Positions 1 to 11,184 of a stretch of DNA of 64,000 nt are shown here, piece by piece. Below the pieces are notes generated by a model. It was not told the DNA's origin, searched no databases, and saw only the letters and a program-made list of their open reading frames with translations. Origin of the DNA: Geminocystis sp. GBBB08. Its GTDB lineage: Bacteria; Cyanobacteriota; Cyanobacteriia; Cyanobacteriales; Cyanobacteriaceae. A program made the position numbers and the translations under genes. The stretch covers positions 1-64,000 of the forward strand of contig NZ_VRZC01000002.1 in the NCBI RefSeq assembly GCF_016743215.1. Direction: 5' to 3'. The stretch's first letter is position 1; each line of letters opens with the position of its first letter.

Positions 1-1155
1 ACTAACGGTTATTCCCAAATTTTGGACAAAACCGTTGGTTTGTAGTCTTGTATTGGTAGCTACTTCTAGTAAATGCAAAAGAAATATTTTAGCGGTTAAA
101 TCAGATTTATTTTTAAGGAATATATTGACTAATTCATTTTCTGTATTGATCCATTCTTTTAGAGCATTTTCAATATTTTTATTCTTATTAATGATTGATT
201 TAATATGTTGAATAGGATCTAAAGGAGTATCAGGTTTTTCGTAGCCCGAAGCAATCAATAATTCTATTAACATAGGTCGGCATTTATCTTCATAAAAACT
301 ACTTAAAGTAGAAACAGCATTTTTCATTTCTCCTGTTTCTTTATCTAGCTTTTTGACATTATATTTTTCACACAATTCATTCCAGGTAATGTTTTTATCT
401 AGTAATCGTTCTCGTATTATTTCAGCCGCAGTAACATGAGGATGACTTGTAAGACGAATTTTTTGTAATTGAGGATTAGAAGAAGTTAAATCAATAATTT
501 TTTCAAATAAGATAATTGTTTCTTCAGTACTAGATGAATCGTGTGGATTTTCGACTTTATCCGTATCAAATATGTCAACCAATTCTTCATCGTCATTAAT
601 AACAACAGTATTGTCTGTCAAATTTTTACGGCGATCTCGAATTTCTTTTAAGACGACAATTAATTCATCAAGTAATCTGTACTCAAGATGGTTATTTAAC
701 CAAGTTATTACATTTGCTTCTTCAGGATTATAGTTATGAGGATTCTTACATAGATATTCCTTAGTTTTTGAGATAGCTTCGTCACAACAATTTTTATAAA
801 TATCCTTATAAATCTCATTTTCATAAATATTCTCCTGTATGGCTATTTTGGTTTTGACACATTTTTGCGGTATTTTATAATAAATCCAATGAAACTTCTT
901 TGAATGATCAATAAGCATAATCATTTTAGTTAATAACTTTCCTCGGATTAAGTTTTCTATAGGTTGTTCTCGATTCATGGGGGATACAAGAAAAACTATT
1001 AACTCTAATTTCAAGTTAAATTCTAAATTTTGATCGTCTATAATTTGATATAATTGGTAAATAAGTCTATCAATTGCCTTTTTATCTTCCTGATAATTAA
1101 GTTGAATGATTCTCTGGATAAGTTCTTGTGACTCTTGTAGTTTTTGAGCGAACAT
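1..1155 (-). CDS. Uncharacterised protein, C-terminus truncated by window edge
   Basis: Manual reverse translation: ATG at 1155 with GGAGGA RBS, open frame at the segments checked down to base 1 (MFAQKLQESQELIQRIIQL...); divergent from the vWA gene. Confidence 0.75.
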   Translation of the reverse strand, partial: MFAQKLQESQELIQRIIQLNYQEDKKAIDRLIYQLYQIIDDQNLEFNLKLELIVFLVSPMNREQPIENLIRGKLLTKMIMLIDHSKKFHWIYYKIPQKCVKTKIAIQENIYENEIYKDIYKNCCDEAISKTKEYLCKNPHNYNPEEANVITWLNNHLEYRLLDELIVVLKEIRDRRKNLTDNTVVINDDEELVDIFDTDKVENPHDSSSTEETIILFEKIIDLTSSNPQLQKIRLTSHPHVTAAEIIRERLLDKNITWNELCEKYNVKKLDKETGEMKNAVSTLSSFYEDKCRPMLIELLIASGYEKPDTPLDPIQHIKSIINKNKNIENALKEWINTENELVNIFLKNKSDLTAKIFLLHLLEVATNTRLQTNGFVQNLGITVS

Positions 1156-1981
1156 ATTTGTCCTCCAATTTTTAGGCTTTATATTTGATTATCATTCTTT
1201 TAAATAAACATTACGAATTTTTAGGACAAAATTTTCAAGACACACTTAGGGACGATTTTTATACTCATCAAGGTTATAATCTGATGTTACGAATTTACTG
1301 TTGCCTATTGCTTTTTACCTCCGCCAACTAAGCTCAAATTATGCCCTTGCTAAGTATAATATAGCAACCGTAAATCATTTGTGATAAAAATGTTGCACAC
1401 AACGTGCATAAGATAAGAATTTTCAAAACAAAAATTTTACAAATCATTAGACTTCGACCTTAATTGACAAAATTAGAGCTTCTGCCCTTATTACAACCCA
1501 CTTTCCGTACTTCTTAACATTTGATTGATAAACTAATTTTATGTTTCAGTCAAAGTTTGTGTTTAAGAGCATTTTTAGATATTTATAGTGAAATACGCTA
1601 ATGTAAATATTTGTTAAGAAGATTCTTAGTAAATATTGAATAAGGTACGATCGCCCAGAATAACGAAGTGATGTCAAGGGCACGCTGCGCGATCGACAAT
1701 TTGATAAAATGTATAAAAATCGTAATAGTGGGATTTCATAGATCTAAAATAGTTCTATCTTGAATTTGTCAAAAGTTAGTAAGGTGTCTGTAAATTAAGA
1801 ATCGTCTGTTAGATTGCTGATTTCCCAACAAGCCTCTGATTGCTAATAGTATCACTCGCAATGACATTATATTTTTAATGGGTGAGTGTCAAAAAAAAAG
1901 GAAAAAATTTTTCTTCTAGTTGACGTAATAAAAATAAAATTGGTGGATAGATAAAAATAGTTTAGTAAAAAGGAAAGTATT

Positions 1982-2719
1982 ATGTACACTAATGAGCAAA
2001 ATAACCCGTTGTCAGATCCTTCACAAGATTATAATCTATTTGATGTGGAAGAAGAACCTGATAATCCAGAACCCCGTTGTGCTGTGGTTTTACTATTAGA
2101 CACTTCTTATTCAATGAAGGGACAACCTATTGACGATTTAAACGAAGGGATTAGAAAATTTCAGCACGAAATACAAAATGATCAAAATAACCAGACTCAA
2201 AATCGGTTAGAAGTGTCGATAATTACATTTGGAGGCGATCAGCCACAATTAGTACAACCTTTTATTAGTGCGACTCGATTTAAAGCTCCTACTTTACAGG
2301 CTTCTGGTTCGACTCCTATGGGTGCGGCTATGAATATGGCAATGAGAATATTAGAAGAACGAAAACAATATTATAAAGATATAGATGTTCGTTACTATCG
2401 TCCTTGGATATTTTTAATTTCCGATGGTATTCCTACGGATAAATGGGAAAAAGCGGCTCAAAGAATCCAAGAAGCACAAAACAATAATGGGGTAGTATTT
2501 TTTGGTTTTGGGGTGACGCCGGAAGCTATGCCTACATTAACACAAATTACTGGCGGAAAAAATGTCCATTTTCTTAGAAGAAACAATCAGAATCAAGTTT
2601 CTTTTCGAGACTTGTTTTGCTGGTTATCAAATTCTATGGTCTCAGTTTGTAATACTCCCGTGGACGAAGATAACAAGAACCAGGTATACCAAATAGGGCT
2701 TCCTGATGTTCTGACTTAG
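1982..2719 (+). CDS. vWA domain protein, TerY-like
   Basis: MIDAS-type motif LLLDTSYSM, GSTPMGAA, LISDGIPTD. Confidence 0.9.
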   Translation: MYTNEQNNPLSDPSQDYNLFDVEEEPDNPEPRCAVVLLLDTSYSMKGQPIDDLNEGIRKFQHEIQNDQNNQTQNRLEVSIITFGGDQPQLVQPFISATRFKAPTLQASGSTPMGAAMNMAMRILEERKQYYKDIDVRYYRPWIFLISDGIPTDKWEKAAQRIQEAQNNNGVVFFGFGVTPEAMPTLTQITGGKNVHFLRRNNQNQVSFRDLFCWLSNSMVSVCNTPVDEDNKNQVYQIGLPDVLT

Positions 2720-2833
2720 TGAATAGTTGATGGGTGGGAAATCAATACAAGTCTCGATAACGATCGATGATGCCCCTTGTCTGCCTTGATATATACATAG
2801 TGTTCAATTAATATTATTAGGAGAAAAAAGTTA

Positions 2834-4204
2834 ATGTGGAAACCAGTAATAGCACAAGCAACAGGAGATAATCATTTCATAACGAATACACCTAATCAAG
2901 ATTACGCTGAGGCGGATTTTTTGGATGAACAACATTTAATTATTGCCGGAGGTATTTCTGATGGAATGGGAAGTGCGATACACTCGGAAGTAGGCGCTCA
3001 ATTATCGGTGAAGACTGCTTTAGGTTTTTTAAAAAATTTGAAGATGGATTCTCAACGATGGTTACAGGAATTTAGTTTGGAACAGGCTCAATCTTTGTTT
3101 TCTAATCTTTTAAAGGATGTTCAATCGACTTTAATGGCTAAAGCGAAGGAGGAGGGATGGTCTGCCAATGATTTACACTGTACTTTATCGGTTTTTATTG
3201 CTACCCCTACATATTTAATGGCGATGCAAGTGGGAGATGGTTCGATCGTCATTCGACAGGAGGAAAAACAAGATTTTATTTTATTATTTCAACCTCACAG
3301 AGAATATGGTCATCAAAAGGGGATACCCATGGCAATAACGATGTCTGTTATTTCTCCGGAGGCGTTACCTACGATGGAAGTGAAAATAATTAATGGTATT
3401 TGTGATTTTATCTGTTGCAGTACTGATGGCTTAGAAAATAGTATTTTAAATTTGCAGAAAATAACGGAGGCAACTCCTTTTGTTCCTTTTTTCACTAAAT
3501 TAGAAAACTTTGTTCGTGAGAAATCAGATTGTGAAGAACACATACAAAATTATTTGCTTTCGGAAAGGGTGAAAAGGAAATCTAGTGATGATAAAACTTT
3601 ATTAGTTTGTCTTCGTTCTCCAGTTATGGAAATCCCTGAAATAGACATTGATCCAGAACCACAACCAGAAGAGGATCAAGTGGAAATCCCTGAAATAGTC
3701 GTTGATCCAGAACCACAACCAGAAGAGGATCAAGTGAAAACCCCTGAAATAGACGTTGATCCAGAACCAGAACCAAAACCAGAGAAGGATCGAGGTAGTA
3801 AAGAAGACGATGATTCTCCAGAAGAAACCGTATCGAAGGATTCCCAAGACGATGATTCCCGTGAAGAGAAAATGTCGAGTGATTCTCAAGATAATCATTT
3901 ACAAACAACAGTATCCAGTGACTCTGATAAAGAGGATCGTTCTCCAGAAGAAACCGTATCGAAGGATTCCCAAGACGATAATTCTCCTGAAGAAAAAATG
4001 TTGAGTGATTCTCAAGATAATCATGTACAAACAATAGTATCCAGTGACTCTGATAAAGAGGATCTTTTACAAGAGGAAAAAGTATTTAAGGATTCCCAAA
4101 ACGATCGTTACCCCGAAGAAAAAGTGTCGAGTGATTCCCAAGACGATCATTCCCCTGAAGAGAAATTGTCGATGAAAGATTGGTTAAATAGATATCAAAA
4201 ATGA
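2834..4204 (+). CDS. PP2C-family Ser/Thr phosphatase with acidic repetitive C-terminal tail
   Basis: GGISDGMGS, VGDGS, CSTDGLENS; TerY-triad position; tail of PEPQPEEDQV and SKDSQDD repeats. Confidence 0.85.
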   Translation: MWKPVIAQATGDNHFITNTPNQDYAEADFLDEQHLIIAGGISDGMGSAIHSEVGAQLSVKTALGFLKNLKMDSQRWLQEFSLEQAQSLFSNLLKDVQSTLMAKAKEEGWSANDLHCTLSVFIATPTYLMAMQVGDGSIVIRQEEKQDFILLFQPHREYGHQKGIPMAITMSVISPEALPTMEVKIINGICDFICCSTDGLENSILNLQKITEATPFVPFFTKLENFVREKSDCEEHIQNYLLSERVKRKSSDDKTLLVCLRSPVMEIPEIDIDPEPQPEEDQVEIPEIVVDPEPQPEEDQVKTPEIDVDPEPEPKPEKDRGSKEDDDSPEETVSKDSQDDDSREEKMSSDSQDNHLQTTVSSDSDKEDRSPEETVSKDSQDDNSPEEKMLSDSQDNHVQTIVSSDSDKEDLLQEEKVFKDSQNDRYPEEKVSSDSQDDHSPEEKLSMKDWLNRYQK

Positions 4205-4382
4205 TACATTCAATAGTGAAAATTATTAAATAAATTAAGTAAAAAAATGCCAAAGTCTTATATTTTTTTCTTAGTAACTTTAATTAAATTAAGGCAATAA
4301 ATTATCTAAAATTTGAGACTTTTTATAAGGCATTATTAAACTTTTTTAATCTAAAAAACATTAAATTTCAAAGAAAACATTT

Positions 4383-5735
4383 TTGATAAGTAATTACGAG
4401 GTTATAACAATGTTTTACTATCTTGAAAAAACAAGAGAAAGAATCCATTTAGAAGATAAACCTTTTCAAGAAGGAGGACAAGGAAAAATATACAAAATTG
4501 TCAATAAAGAAGACTATCTGGCGAAAATTTATAAAACATCAATGGACTCAATGTTGAGACAAAAATTATTGACCATGATTAAGAATCCTCCTGATGACAG
4601 AATGAGAGAACAAAATCATATTTCTATTGTTTGGCCTGAAGATTTAATTCAAGATAGTGGTGGCAACCATGTAGGGTTTATTATGCCTTATATAAAGAAA
4701 GGGAAAACTCTTTTCAATTTTTATCATACGAAAACCCGAAGAGAAAATGCGCCTAATTTTCATTGGGGTTACTTACACGCCGCCGCCATGAATCTTGCCA
4801 TGGTAGTAGAAGCAATTCATGATAAAGGTTATATTATTGGTGATTTAAAAGTTGATAATATCTTAGCCAATGGAAAAGGACTTATCTCTTTGGTAGATAC
4901 AGACTCCTTTCAATTTACCGATAGTGGAGGAAAAACCTATTATAGTTCTGTGGGTACGCTGGATTTTACACCACCGGAGTTATTAGGTCAGAATTTGACT
5001 TTTAAACGAAGAGAAAAGTTTCACGATTCTTATAGTTTAGGGGTTATTATTTATCTGTTACTTTTTGGCTATCGTCCCTTCGACGGTAAAATAATACAAG
5101 AAGGAATCGATCACTTGGAGTTCTATGATAATCAGATTCAAAATGGTCATTGGCTTTATAGTCCGAATGCTCCTTTGGCATTGCCAAGATACGGTCATCC
5201 TCTCGACATAATTCATTCTGAATTACAAACATTATTTCATAAATGTTTTACGGATGGTCATCAAAATCCTGAAAAACGTCCCACGGCAACTGAATGGAAA
5301 AGGGCTTTAATGAAAGCTATTATAGGTTTAGAACGTTGTGAGCAAAATGGAAATCATTTTTATGATCGACATTTATGGCTTTGCTATTGGTGTGAATCAA
5401 AAGTACAAAAAAGATACGATAGTTTTCCGCCTCCTCAAAACTCCGATCCGAACTCTCAAATGCAATGGCGACAATTTCAAGAGACAATATCTGAATTGTT
5501 ACAAGAAGAAACGAATACACAAAACAATACAAATACAGATAATAACTCAGAATCATCTAATCAAAATAAGGGGAATAATCAAAACCAAAATAATTCACCC
5601 CCCACAAACAATACTAATACAAATTCCTTATCAACTAATGAATCAGAGAATAAATCTAATACACCGAAAATAACACCTAAAACAATGATTATTTTAGGGG
5701 TAGCGATATTATTAAGTTATATTTTGTTTTTCTAA
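4383..5735 (+). CDS. Protein kinase with C-terminal TM helix (TerY-associated type)
   Basis: GGQGKIYKI, GDLKVDNIL (HRD-like), DTDSFQF (DFG-like), YSLGVIIYLLLFGYRPF; CxxC-like segment LCYWCESK; start may be internal ATG at 4410. Confidence 0.88.
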   Translation: MISNYEVITMFYYLEKTRERIHLEDKPFQEGGQGKIYKIVNKEDYLAKIYKTSMDSMLRQKLLTMIKNPPDDRMREQNHISIVWPEDLIQDSGGNHVGFIMPYIKKGKTLFNFYHTKTRRENAPNFHWGYLHAAAMNLAMVVEAIHDKGYIIGDLKVDNILANGKGLISLVDTDSFQFTDSGGKTYYSSVGTLDFTPPELLGQNLTFKRREKFHDSYSLGVIIYLLLFGYRPFDGKIIQEGIDHLEFYDNQIQNGHWLYSPNAPLALPRYGHPLDIIHSELQTLFHKCFTDGHQNPEKRPTATEWKRALMKAIIGLERCEQNGNHFYDRHLWLCYWCESKVQKRYDSFPPPQNSDPNSQMQWRQFQETISELLQEETNTQNNTNTDNNSESSNQNKGNNQNQNNSPPTNNTNTNSLSTNESENKSNTPKITPKTMIILGVAILLSYILFF

Positions 5736-6553
5736 TTTGAGTAGTTGATAAAGTTTTTAGAAAACAGAGGGTTTTTACTTGTTGGCTAAAATTGCATTTT
5801 ATGAATTCAACTGAACTTTCCCCAAAGCAAAATAACAGAACCCATTACTCGGCTACTCAAGGTAGTTTCAGCTATTTTTGAACTGCCTGTTACTGGGTAC
5901 ATTTTTACCTGAGTTCGATGAAAAAAGTATTGAAAAATAAGGCATTAAGACTTAATAATTAACAAAATTTTCCGTGAAAAAATCATTAAATTTAGGAAAA
6001 ATTGATTTAAAATGAATTTAATCGCAGTTTATGTCAATTATAAACACTATTCCCTGTTCCCTATTCCCTACTTTAACTGACAATTTTATATCGAACTGAG
6101 GTGATAACGAGTTGATTAGGACGTTTTGAGATTCCTCTCTATGCTCAGAATGACAACTATAGATTTTGAGAATGTCTTAACTAACCCGTTTATTGCTATA
6201 AAAATAGGTGATGACTAACTCTCGTTGACTCCGCAGACAGGGAGACAGATAGATTGTATCTCTTGTTGTCCACTTGTCCTCCTGTCTCGTCTTCATCATT
6301 TTTCTTCTTTCAAACTGAGGTATTTTTGGAGAGGAGTTGTGGTGCGGTTCTGAGTCGTATTGCCTTCTCGATTATTATATCTTACTAAACACTCTATTAA
6401 TGTCATGAAATCATAAAAATACATGGACACAGAAGATCGCCACTTTAGAACCCAGAAAGTTTTTATGGCAAGGCTATCTAAAATTATCTTAATAAAATTC
6501 TGTAATCTTTGCTTAATATTTAGATAAAGAAAATAAAGAATCAATAATTATTA

Positions 6554-8815
6554 ATGAGGTCAAGTTTTATGTCGATCGAAACTACAGTTATCCAAAATGA
6601 CGGTTTATTATCATTAAATGAGATTAATGAACCTCAAATCGCCGAAATATCGGAGAAAATACAGCAAATTTTAACAAAACGAAAAGCGACTGCTCAAAAA
6701 CCACAGGAAATTTTACAAACATTAACCCACATTTCTCAATCTATTAAAATTCTCCAAAATTTCCACGAAAAGTTACTCAAAGATCATCAAACCGATGCCA
6801 AAATTAAAGATAAATTAGTCCAAGTTGATTTAGCAAAATTATTAACACTCATCGCTGAACAAGAAAAGATTTGGCAAAATTTATATCAACGTTTTATTCG
6901 TCAAACTATTAATATTGCTGGTGTCGGACTATCAGGACAAGGAAAAAGTACTGCCTTGAAGACACTGACCGGATTAAGCGATGATGAAATACCGAGTCGC
7001 CGTGGAAAAGCTTGTACCAGTGCGCAATGTAATATTCATTATACAGACAAGGATGAATCTGCCATAGTTAATTGTTATTCTAAAAAGGAATTTTTGGAAG
7101 AAATAATTCATGTTTACTTCGATGTGTTAAATGTAACCAAACCTAATTCTTTAGAAGAATTCGCTAAAAATGATCTACCACCAAAACCCAGTAATCATCC
7201 TCAACAAGCAACGGTTGAGGCAATTTACATACATTTGGACAACTATCACCGCTATTTTGATCAGTATCAAAATTCTTTGGGAAAAAAATTAAAAATTTAT
7301 CGAGAACAAGTAAAACAATATGTTTCTCGGCAATATAATGATAATGGCGATACACTAATTAATCCCGAGTGTTTAGCAGTCAAACAGGTTGATGTTTTCT
7401 GTCAATTTCCTCGTCTCAGAATACCACAAATTTGTCTTGTGGATACTATTGGTTTAGGTGATACTCGTTTGAAAGATAAGGAACGATTGATTAAAGCATT
7501 AGCAGATGTTGATTTTATTCTTATTTTTCGATTCCCTCAAACTGATAGAAATCAGTGGGAGGATCGAGATAGAGAACTATTTCAAGTGGCTTATGACGCT
7601 TTAAAAGATAAATTACCCCTCTGCAATTGGTCATATGTTATTCTGAATCATAATGGTAATAACGATGTTCGTAAGAATTGTTTAGATTTACAAAGAACTG
7701 CACATGAGATTACATCCCAAGTGAATCAATTTTTAATCGCTAATTGTCAAAATGCCGATGAAATGAATGGAATTTTAACTCAAGTCCTTGATTATTTGAG
7801 TCAAAATATCGATCGTTTAGATGAGCAATATATGTTAGCTTCCTATCAAAGTTTAAACTCATTCTATCTTGAAGTTAAGACCCAATTACAACTAGCTCGT
7901 ATGGCACTGGAAGATTATGGAAATATAGAAGCAAAATATCCTGAATTGCGAAATAATTTCCTCAAAAATCTTTATAACGAAATGGAAGCCTTACGGGAAG
8001 AGTCTCGCCAAGAACAAGAACAAAATAAGCCAGATGTTTATTTTAAGACTCAAGTGGACTCTGCCATTGAAAAATGTAAGACAGAGACTGGTATTCCTTC
8101 TGTAGAAGAATTAGAAAGTCTCAAAAATCGACATGGTTCTTATGCTGCCGCTTACGCGCGCGCTATTCATCAAATGCGCCCCTGTTTACTCAAACATTTT
8201 CATAATGTGGAAATTGGTTTAAAAGAATCATTGGAAGATAAAAAGATTAAAGTTGCCAATATTTTAATTGAATTAGGACTAGGGGGTTTAACGGAAAAAA
8301 AAGGCTCAGAATTTTTAAAAACTTTGGCTGATAAAATTCCCGCTCCCTCAGAAAATCTACGATTGGGATTTCAATTTATTTCCTCTTTTGAATTTTTATA
8401 TAAAGGGATAGTTCAATCAATTATCTGGAAGGAAATTAGTGAAGAATTACCCTCTGATCCTAATCAGATGCCTCTTTTACCCAGAAGAAATAATAATGAA
8501 AATGATACTCAATTATTGACTGAAAATGATGCGATTATTTTCAATCTTCAAGATTTTCATAAAAAGGCGATCAAAAAATCTCAAGATGCTTTAGAAGGTT
8601 TAGCTAAGAGATTGTCTGAGACAGGAACATCTATGATTGAAGAATTTGCCGATCATATCACTCGTTCTATGAATATAGAGCAAGAATGGGATATTTTTTT
8701 AGCGACATTTCGCTCTCAGATTTGGAATGAATTGAAGCAATTAGAGGACAGAAATCACTTAAAACAGGAGTGGATAACATTAATAGACAATATTATCTCG
8801 ATGACTTTGTTATGA
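6554..8815 (+). CDS. Large P-loop GTPase (dynamin-like)
   Basis: GVGLSGQGKSTALKTL Walker A, CLVDTIGLGD G3, long helical C-terminus. Confidence 0.8.
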   Translation: MRSSFMSIETTVIQNDGLLSLNEINEPQIAEISEKIQQILTKRKATAQKPQEILQTLTHISQSIKILQNFHEKLLKDHQTDAKIKDKLVQVDLAKLLTLIAEQEKIWQNLYQRFIRQTINIAGVGLSGQGKSTALKTLTGLSDDEIPSRRGKACTSAQCNIHYTDKDESAIVNCYSKKEFLEEIIHVYFDVLNVTKPNSLEEFAKNDLPPKPSNHPQQATVEAIYIHLDNYHRYFDQYQNSLGKKLKIYREQVKQYVSRQYNDNGDTLINPECLAVKQVDVFCQFPRLRIPQICLVDTIGLGDTRLKDKERLIKALADVDFILIFRFPQTDRNQWEDRDRELFQVAYDALKDKLPLCNWSYVILNHNGNNDVRKNCLDLQRTAHEITSQVNQFLIANCQNADEMNGILTQVLDYLSQNIDRLDEQYMLASYQSLNSFYLEVKTQLQLARMALEDYGNIEAKYPELRNNFLKNLYNEMEALREESRQEQEQNKPDVYFKTQVDSAIEKCKTETGIPSVEELESLKNRHGSYAAAYARAIHQMRPCLLKHFHNVEIGLKESLEDKKIKVANILIELGLGGLTEKKGSEFLKTLADKIPAPSENLRLGFQFISSFEFLYKGIVQSIIWKEISEELPSDPNQMPLLPRRNNNENDTQLLTENDAIIFNLQDFHKKAIKKSQDALEGLAKRLSETGTSMIEEFADHITRSMNIEQEWDIFLATFRSQIWNELKQLEDRNHLKQEWITLIDNIISMTLL

Positions 8816-8972
8816 TGACAAATATCTACTAATCATTGAAAGTCTTTATCACAAGCCTAGGCTAAAACCTTTAACGACAAGCCTAGGTTAAAATCTCCAA
8901 AATTCGTAATTTTTTCTCAATCAATGGATATAAAAATTAAGCACAAAATTATTATTAGCAAAATAATATCTG

Positions 8973-9872
8973 ATGAACCGAAAGAAAATTCCGTTGTTAA
9001 ATATTGAAGATTATGAACATCCGTGGGATAAATCTGCTCGTGATTCCCTTGAAAAAGTACCGGGATTTACTGGGTTGATAAAAAAACTAAATGAAATTGG
9101 TTTCGATCGCCTTTTAAAAATTCAGTTCACCGGTAGTAGTTTCAAAGTTAATCAGAGCAATCTATCTGATGTTTATAAATTATTGCAAGAGGCTTGTGAT
9201 ATATTAGCTATCGATCGCCAACCGGATCTTTATATTCAAATGGGATACGGCATTAATGCTTTTACGGCGGGGGTAGAAAAACCAATTGTTGTTCTCAATA
9301 GAGATTGTATAGATTGGTTATCTTCTGATGAATTGCTTTATGTTATTGCCCACGAACTTGGTCATATTAAAAGTAACCATGTCCTGTATTATCAAACAGC
9401 TTCCTATTTACCATCAATCGCTCAAGTTATGGGGAATACAGTCTTTGGTCTCGGTTCATTATTCACCACTGGGTTACAACTAAGCTTAATGAATTGGAAA
9501 AGAATGTCAGAGTTTACGGCAGATAGAGCTGGACTCTTAGCTTGTCAGAATCCAGAAGTAGCCGCTAGTGTTATGGTCAAACTCGCAGGATTACCTAAAA
9601 AATATTTTACTGATAATCTGGTGCAAGATTTCTTAAAACAAGCTCAGGAATTTGAATCTTATGACTACGATACCATCGATCGTATTGCTAAAATTTTCAG
9701 CACTATTAATAACTCTCATCCTTGGATTGTAATGCGTACCGCAGAGCTATTCAAATGGTTTGAAAGCCCCGATTATAGTAAAGTCATGGCTAAAAGTCAC
9801 TGGAAATCCGCATTAGCTTCTGACAGTGAACTAGAAAATATATCTGATGTCACTAAACCTTGGCATTATTAG
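8973..9872 (+). CDS. M48 family metallopeptidase
   Basis: HELGHIKSNH zinc motif, SEFTADRAGLLA. Confidence 0.92.
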   Translation: MNRKKIPLLNIEDYEHPWDKSARDSLEKVPGFTGLIKKLNEIGFDRLLKIQFTGSSFKVNQSNLSDVYKLLQEACDILAIDRQPDLYIQMGYGINAFTAGVEKPIVVLNRDCIDWLSSDELLYVIAHELGHIKSNHVLYYQTASYLPSIAQVMGNTVFGLGSLFTTGLQLSLMNWKRMSEFTADRAGLLACQNPEVAASVMVKLAGLPKKYFTDNLVQDFLKQAQEFESYDYDTIDRIAKIFSTINNSHPWIVMRTAELFKWFESPDYSKVMAKSHWKSALASDSELENISDVTKPWHY

Positions 9873-10812
9873 TTCCGACTATGGACAAATTATATTTCAA
9901 AAAGTCATGTTTTCATCTTTTGCTATCAAATCACAATTAAATAAAGTTAGCCTTCATTTACAAGGCAAAACTTCCTCACTCAATAACTTTAATCGACAAC
10001 AAGCGTTGCAAATGGCTTGTTTTTGTCGTTTAGCTCATATCGCTTATGATTCTGATATTGTCACCACAAGAAAAATTTTAGATATTCCCATCTTTGAGAA
10101 AGGTTATCAACTGGAAAATTATATCTATGGTGAAAATATTTCTTTTGTTGATCAATCTCTTTGTGGTATTTTTGTATCTCATCCCCGATATGCGATCGTT
10201 GCATTACGAGGTACAAGAGCTTTGAATGATTGGATGATCAATTTTTGTGCTAATGCCAACAAAGACGAAATTCATTCAGGAATATCCTATCTCACCAATA
10301 GTATCTGGAAATCCCTAATTAAATTTCTCACCAGCGAACATAACCGTAACAAAAAAATTATCCTTACAGGACATAGCTCTGGAGGGGCGGTTGTTACCCT
10401 AATAGCTCATCGTTTACACCTTGAGTATCCCGAATTAAAAATTGCAGGTGCTTATACTTTTGGTTCACCTGCTGTCGCTCGTCGTCTTTTGAAAGTTGGA
10501 GACAGTTTTTTTCGTTTGAGAACTTCTAAGGATATTGTACCTTATTTGCTTCAAGCCTCGGACAAAATAAAAACTATGAATATCACGGAAGATGTTCTTT
10601 CCCCATATCAACATTCTGGTTGGGAGTATTTACTAGATGAAAGCTATCAAATCACTCAGATGACTGAATTGAGCAAAATTGTAAAAGTAATCTCTGGTGT
10701 TAATAAATTGCCTGATCTCACCACCAAGAGTATTATCAAGTCTCACCATATCACTTATTACATAAAACTATTGAATTATGGTTGTGTACCCAAACAATTA
10801 AAGCATTCCTAG
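9847..10812 (+). CDS. Lipase class 3 / alpha-beta hydrolase
   Basis: LTGHSSGGAVVTLIAHRL (GxSxG), AGAYTFGSPAV; 5' end overlaps the M48 ORF so true start may be 9907. Confidence 0.88.
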   Translation: MSLNLGIISSDYGQIIFQKVMFSSFAIKSQLNKVSLHLQGKTSSLNNFNRQQALQMACFCRLAHIAYDSDIVTTRKILDIPIFEKGYQLENYIYGENISFVDQSLCGIFVSHPRYAIVALRGTRALNDWMINFCANANKDEIHSGISYLTNSIWKSLIKFLTSEHNRNKKIILTGHSSGGAVVTLIAHRLHLEYPELKIAGAYTFGSPAVARRLLKVGDSFFRLRTSKDIVPYLLQASDKIKTMNITEDVLSPYQHSGWEYLLDESYQITQMTELSKIVKVISGVNKLPDLTTKSIIKSHHITYYIKLLNYGCVPKQLKHS

Positions 10813-11184
10813 AGCGTGTTATTCATTAGACTTCGTGGAAGTTGTCCCGGGAAGAGGAAAAAGGGAATTCCTAAAAAGTGAATAAAATTGATCTTAAACT
10901 ATCCCAATTTTATCTCAGTTTTTATTTTGCACTCGTGTCTATTACTCATATCTTGCACCTATCCAAAAATTGACTGGTAAGGGGGAGTAATGAGTAAGGA
11001 GTAAGGAGTAATAAGTATAAGAATTGGCATTAACAATAAGAGAATTGATTTGCTTACCTTTAACTATTAAGTATTAATGTAAGTCATGCAAGATCTCAGT
11101 ATTAACCAAAATGACAGCTCCTAGGTAAATATCACAATATCACCCTATAAATTAATAACTTTTCGTTTATTAAAGGAAAAAATT

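Noticed and set aside
3756-4004. 82-aa + strand ORF inside the PP2C tail
   Set aside because: Alternative frame of the same repeat; no independent coding evidence.
3602-4034. Antisense ORFs (98 and 136 aa) over the PP2C tail
   Set aside because: Low-complexity products (FWFWFWINVYFRGF) generated by the repeats on the opposite strand.
5047-5673. Small ORFs overlapping the kinase
   Set aside because: Shadow ORFs without RBS or recognisable domains.
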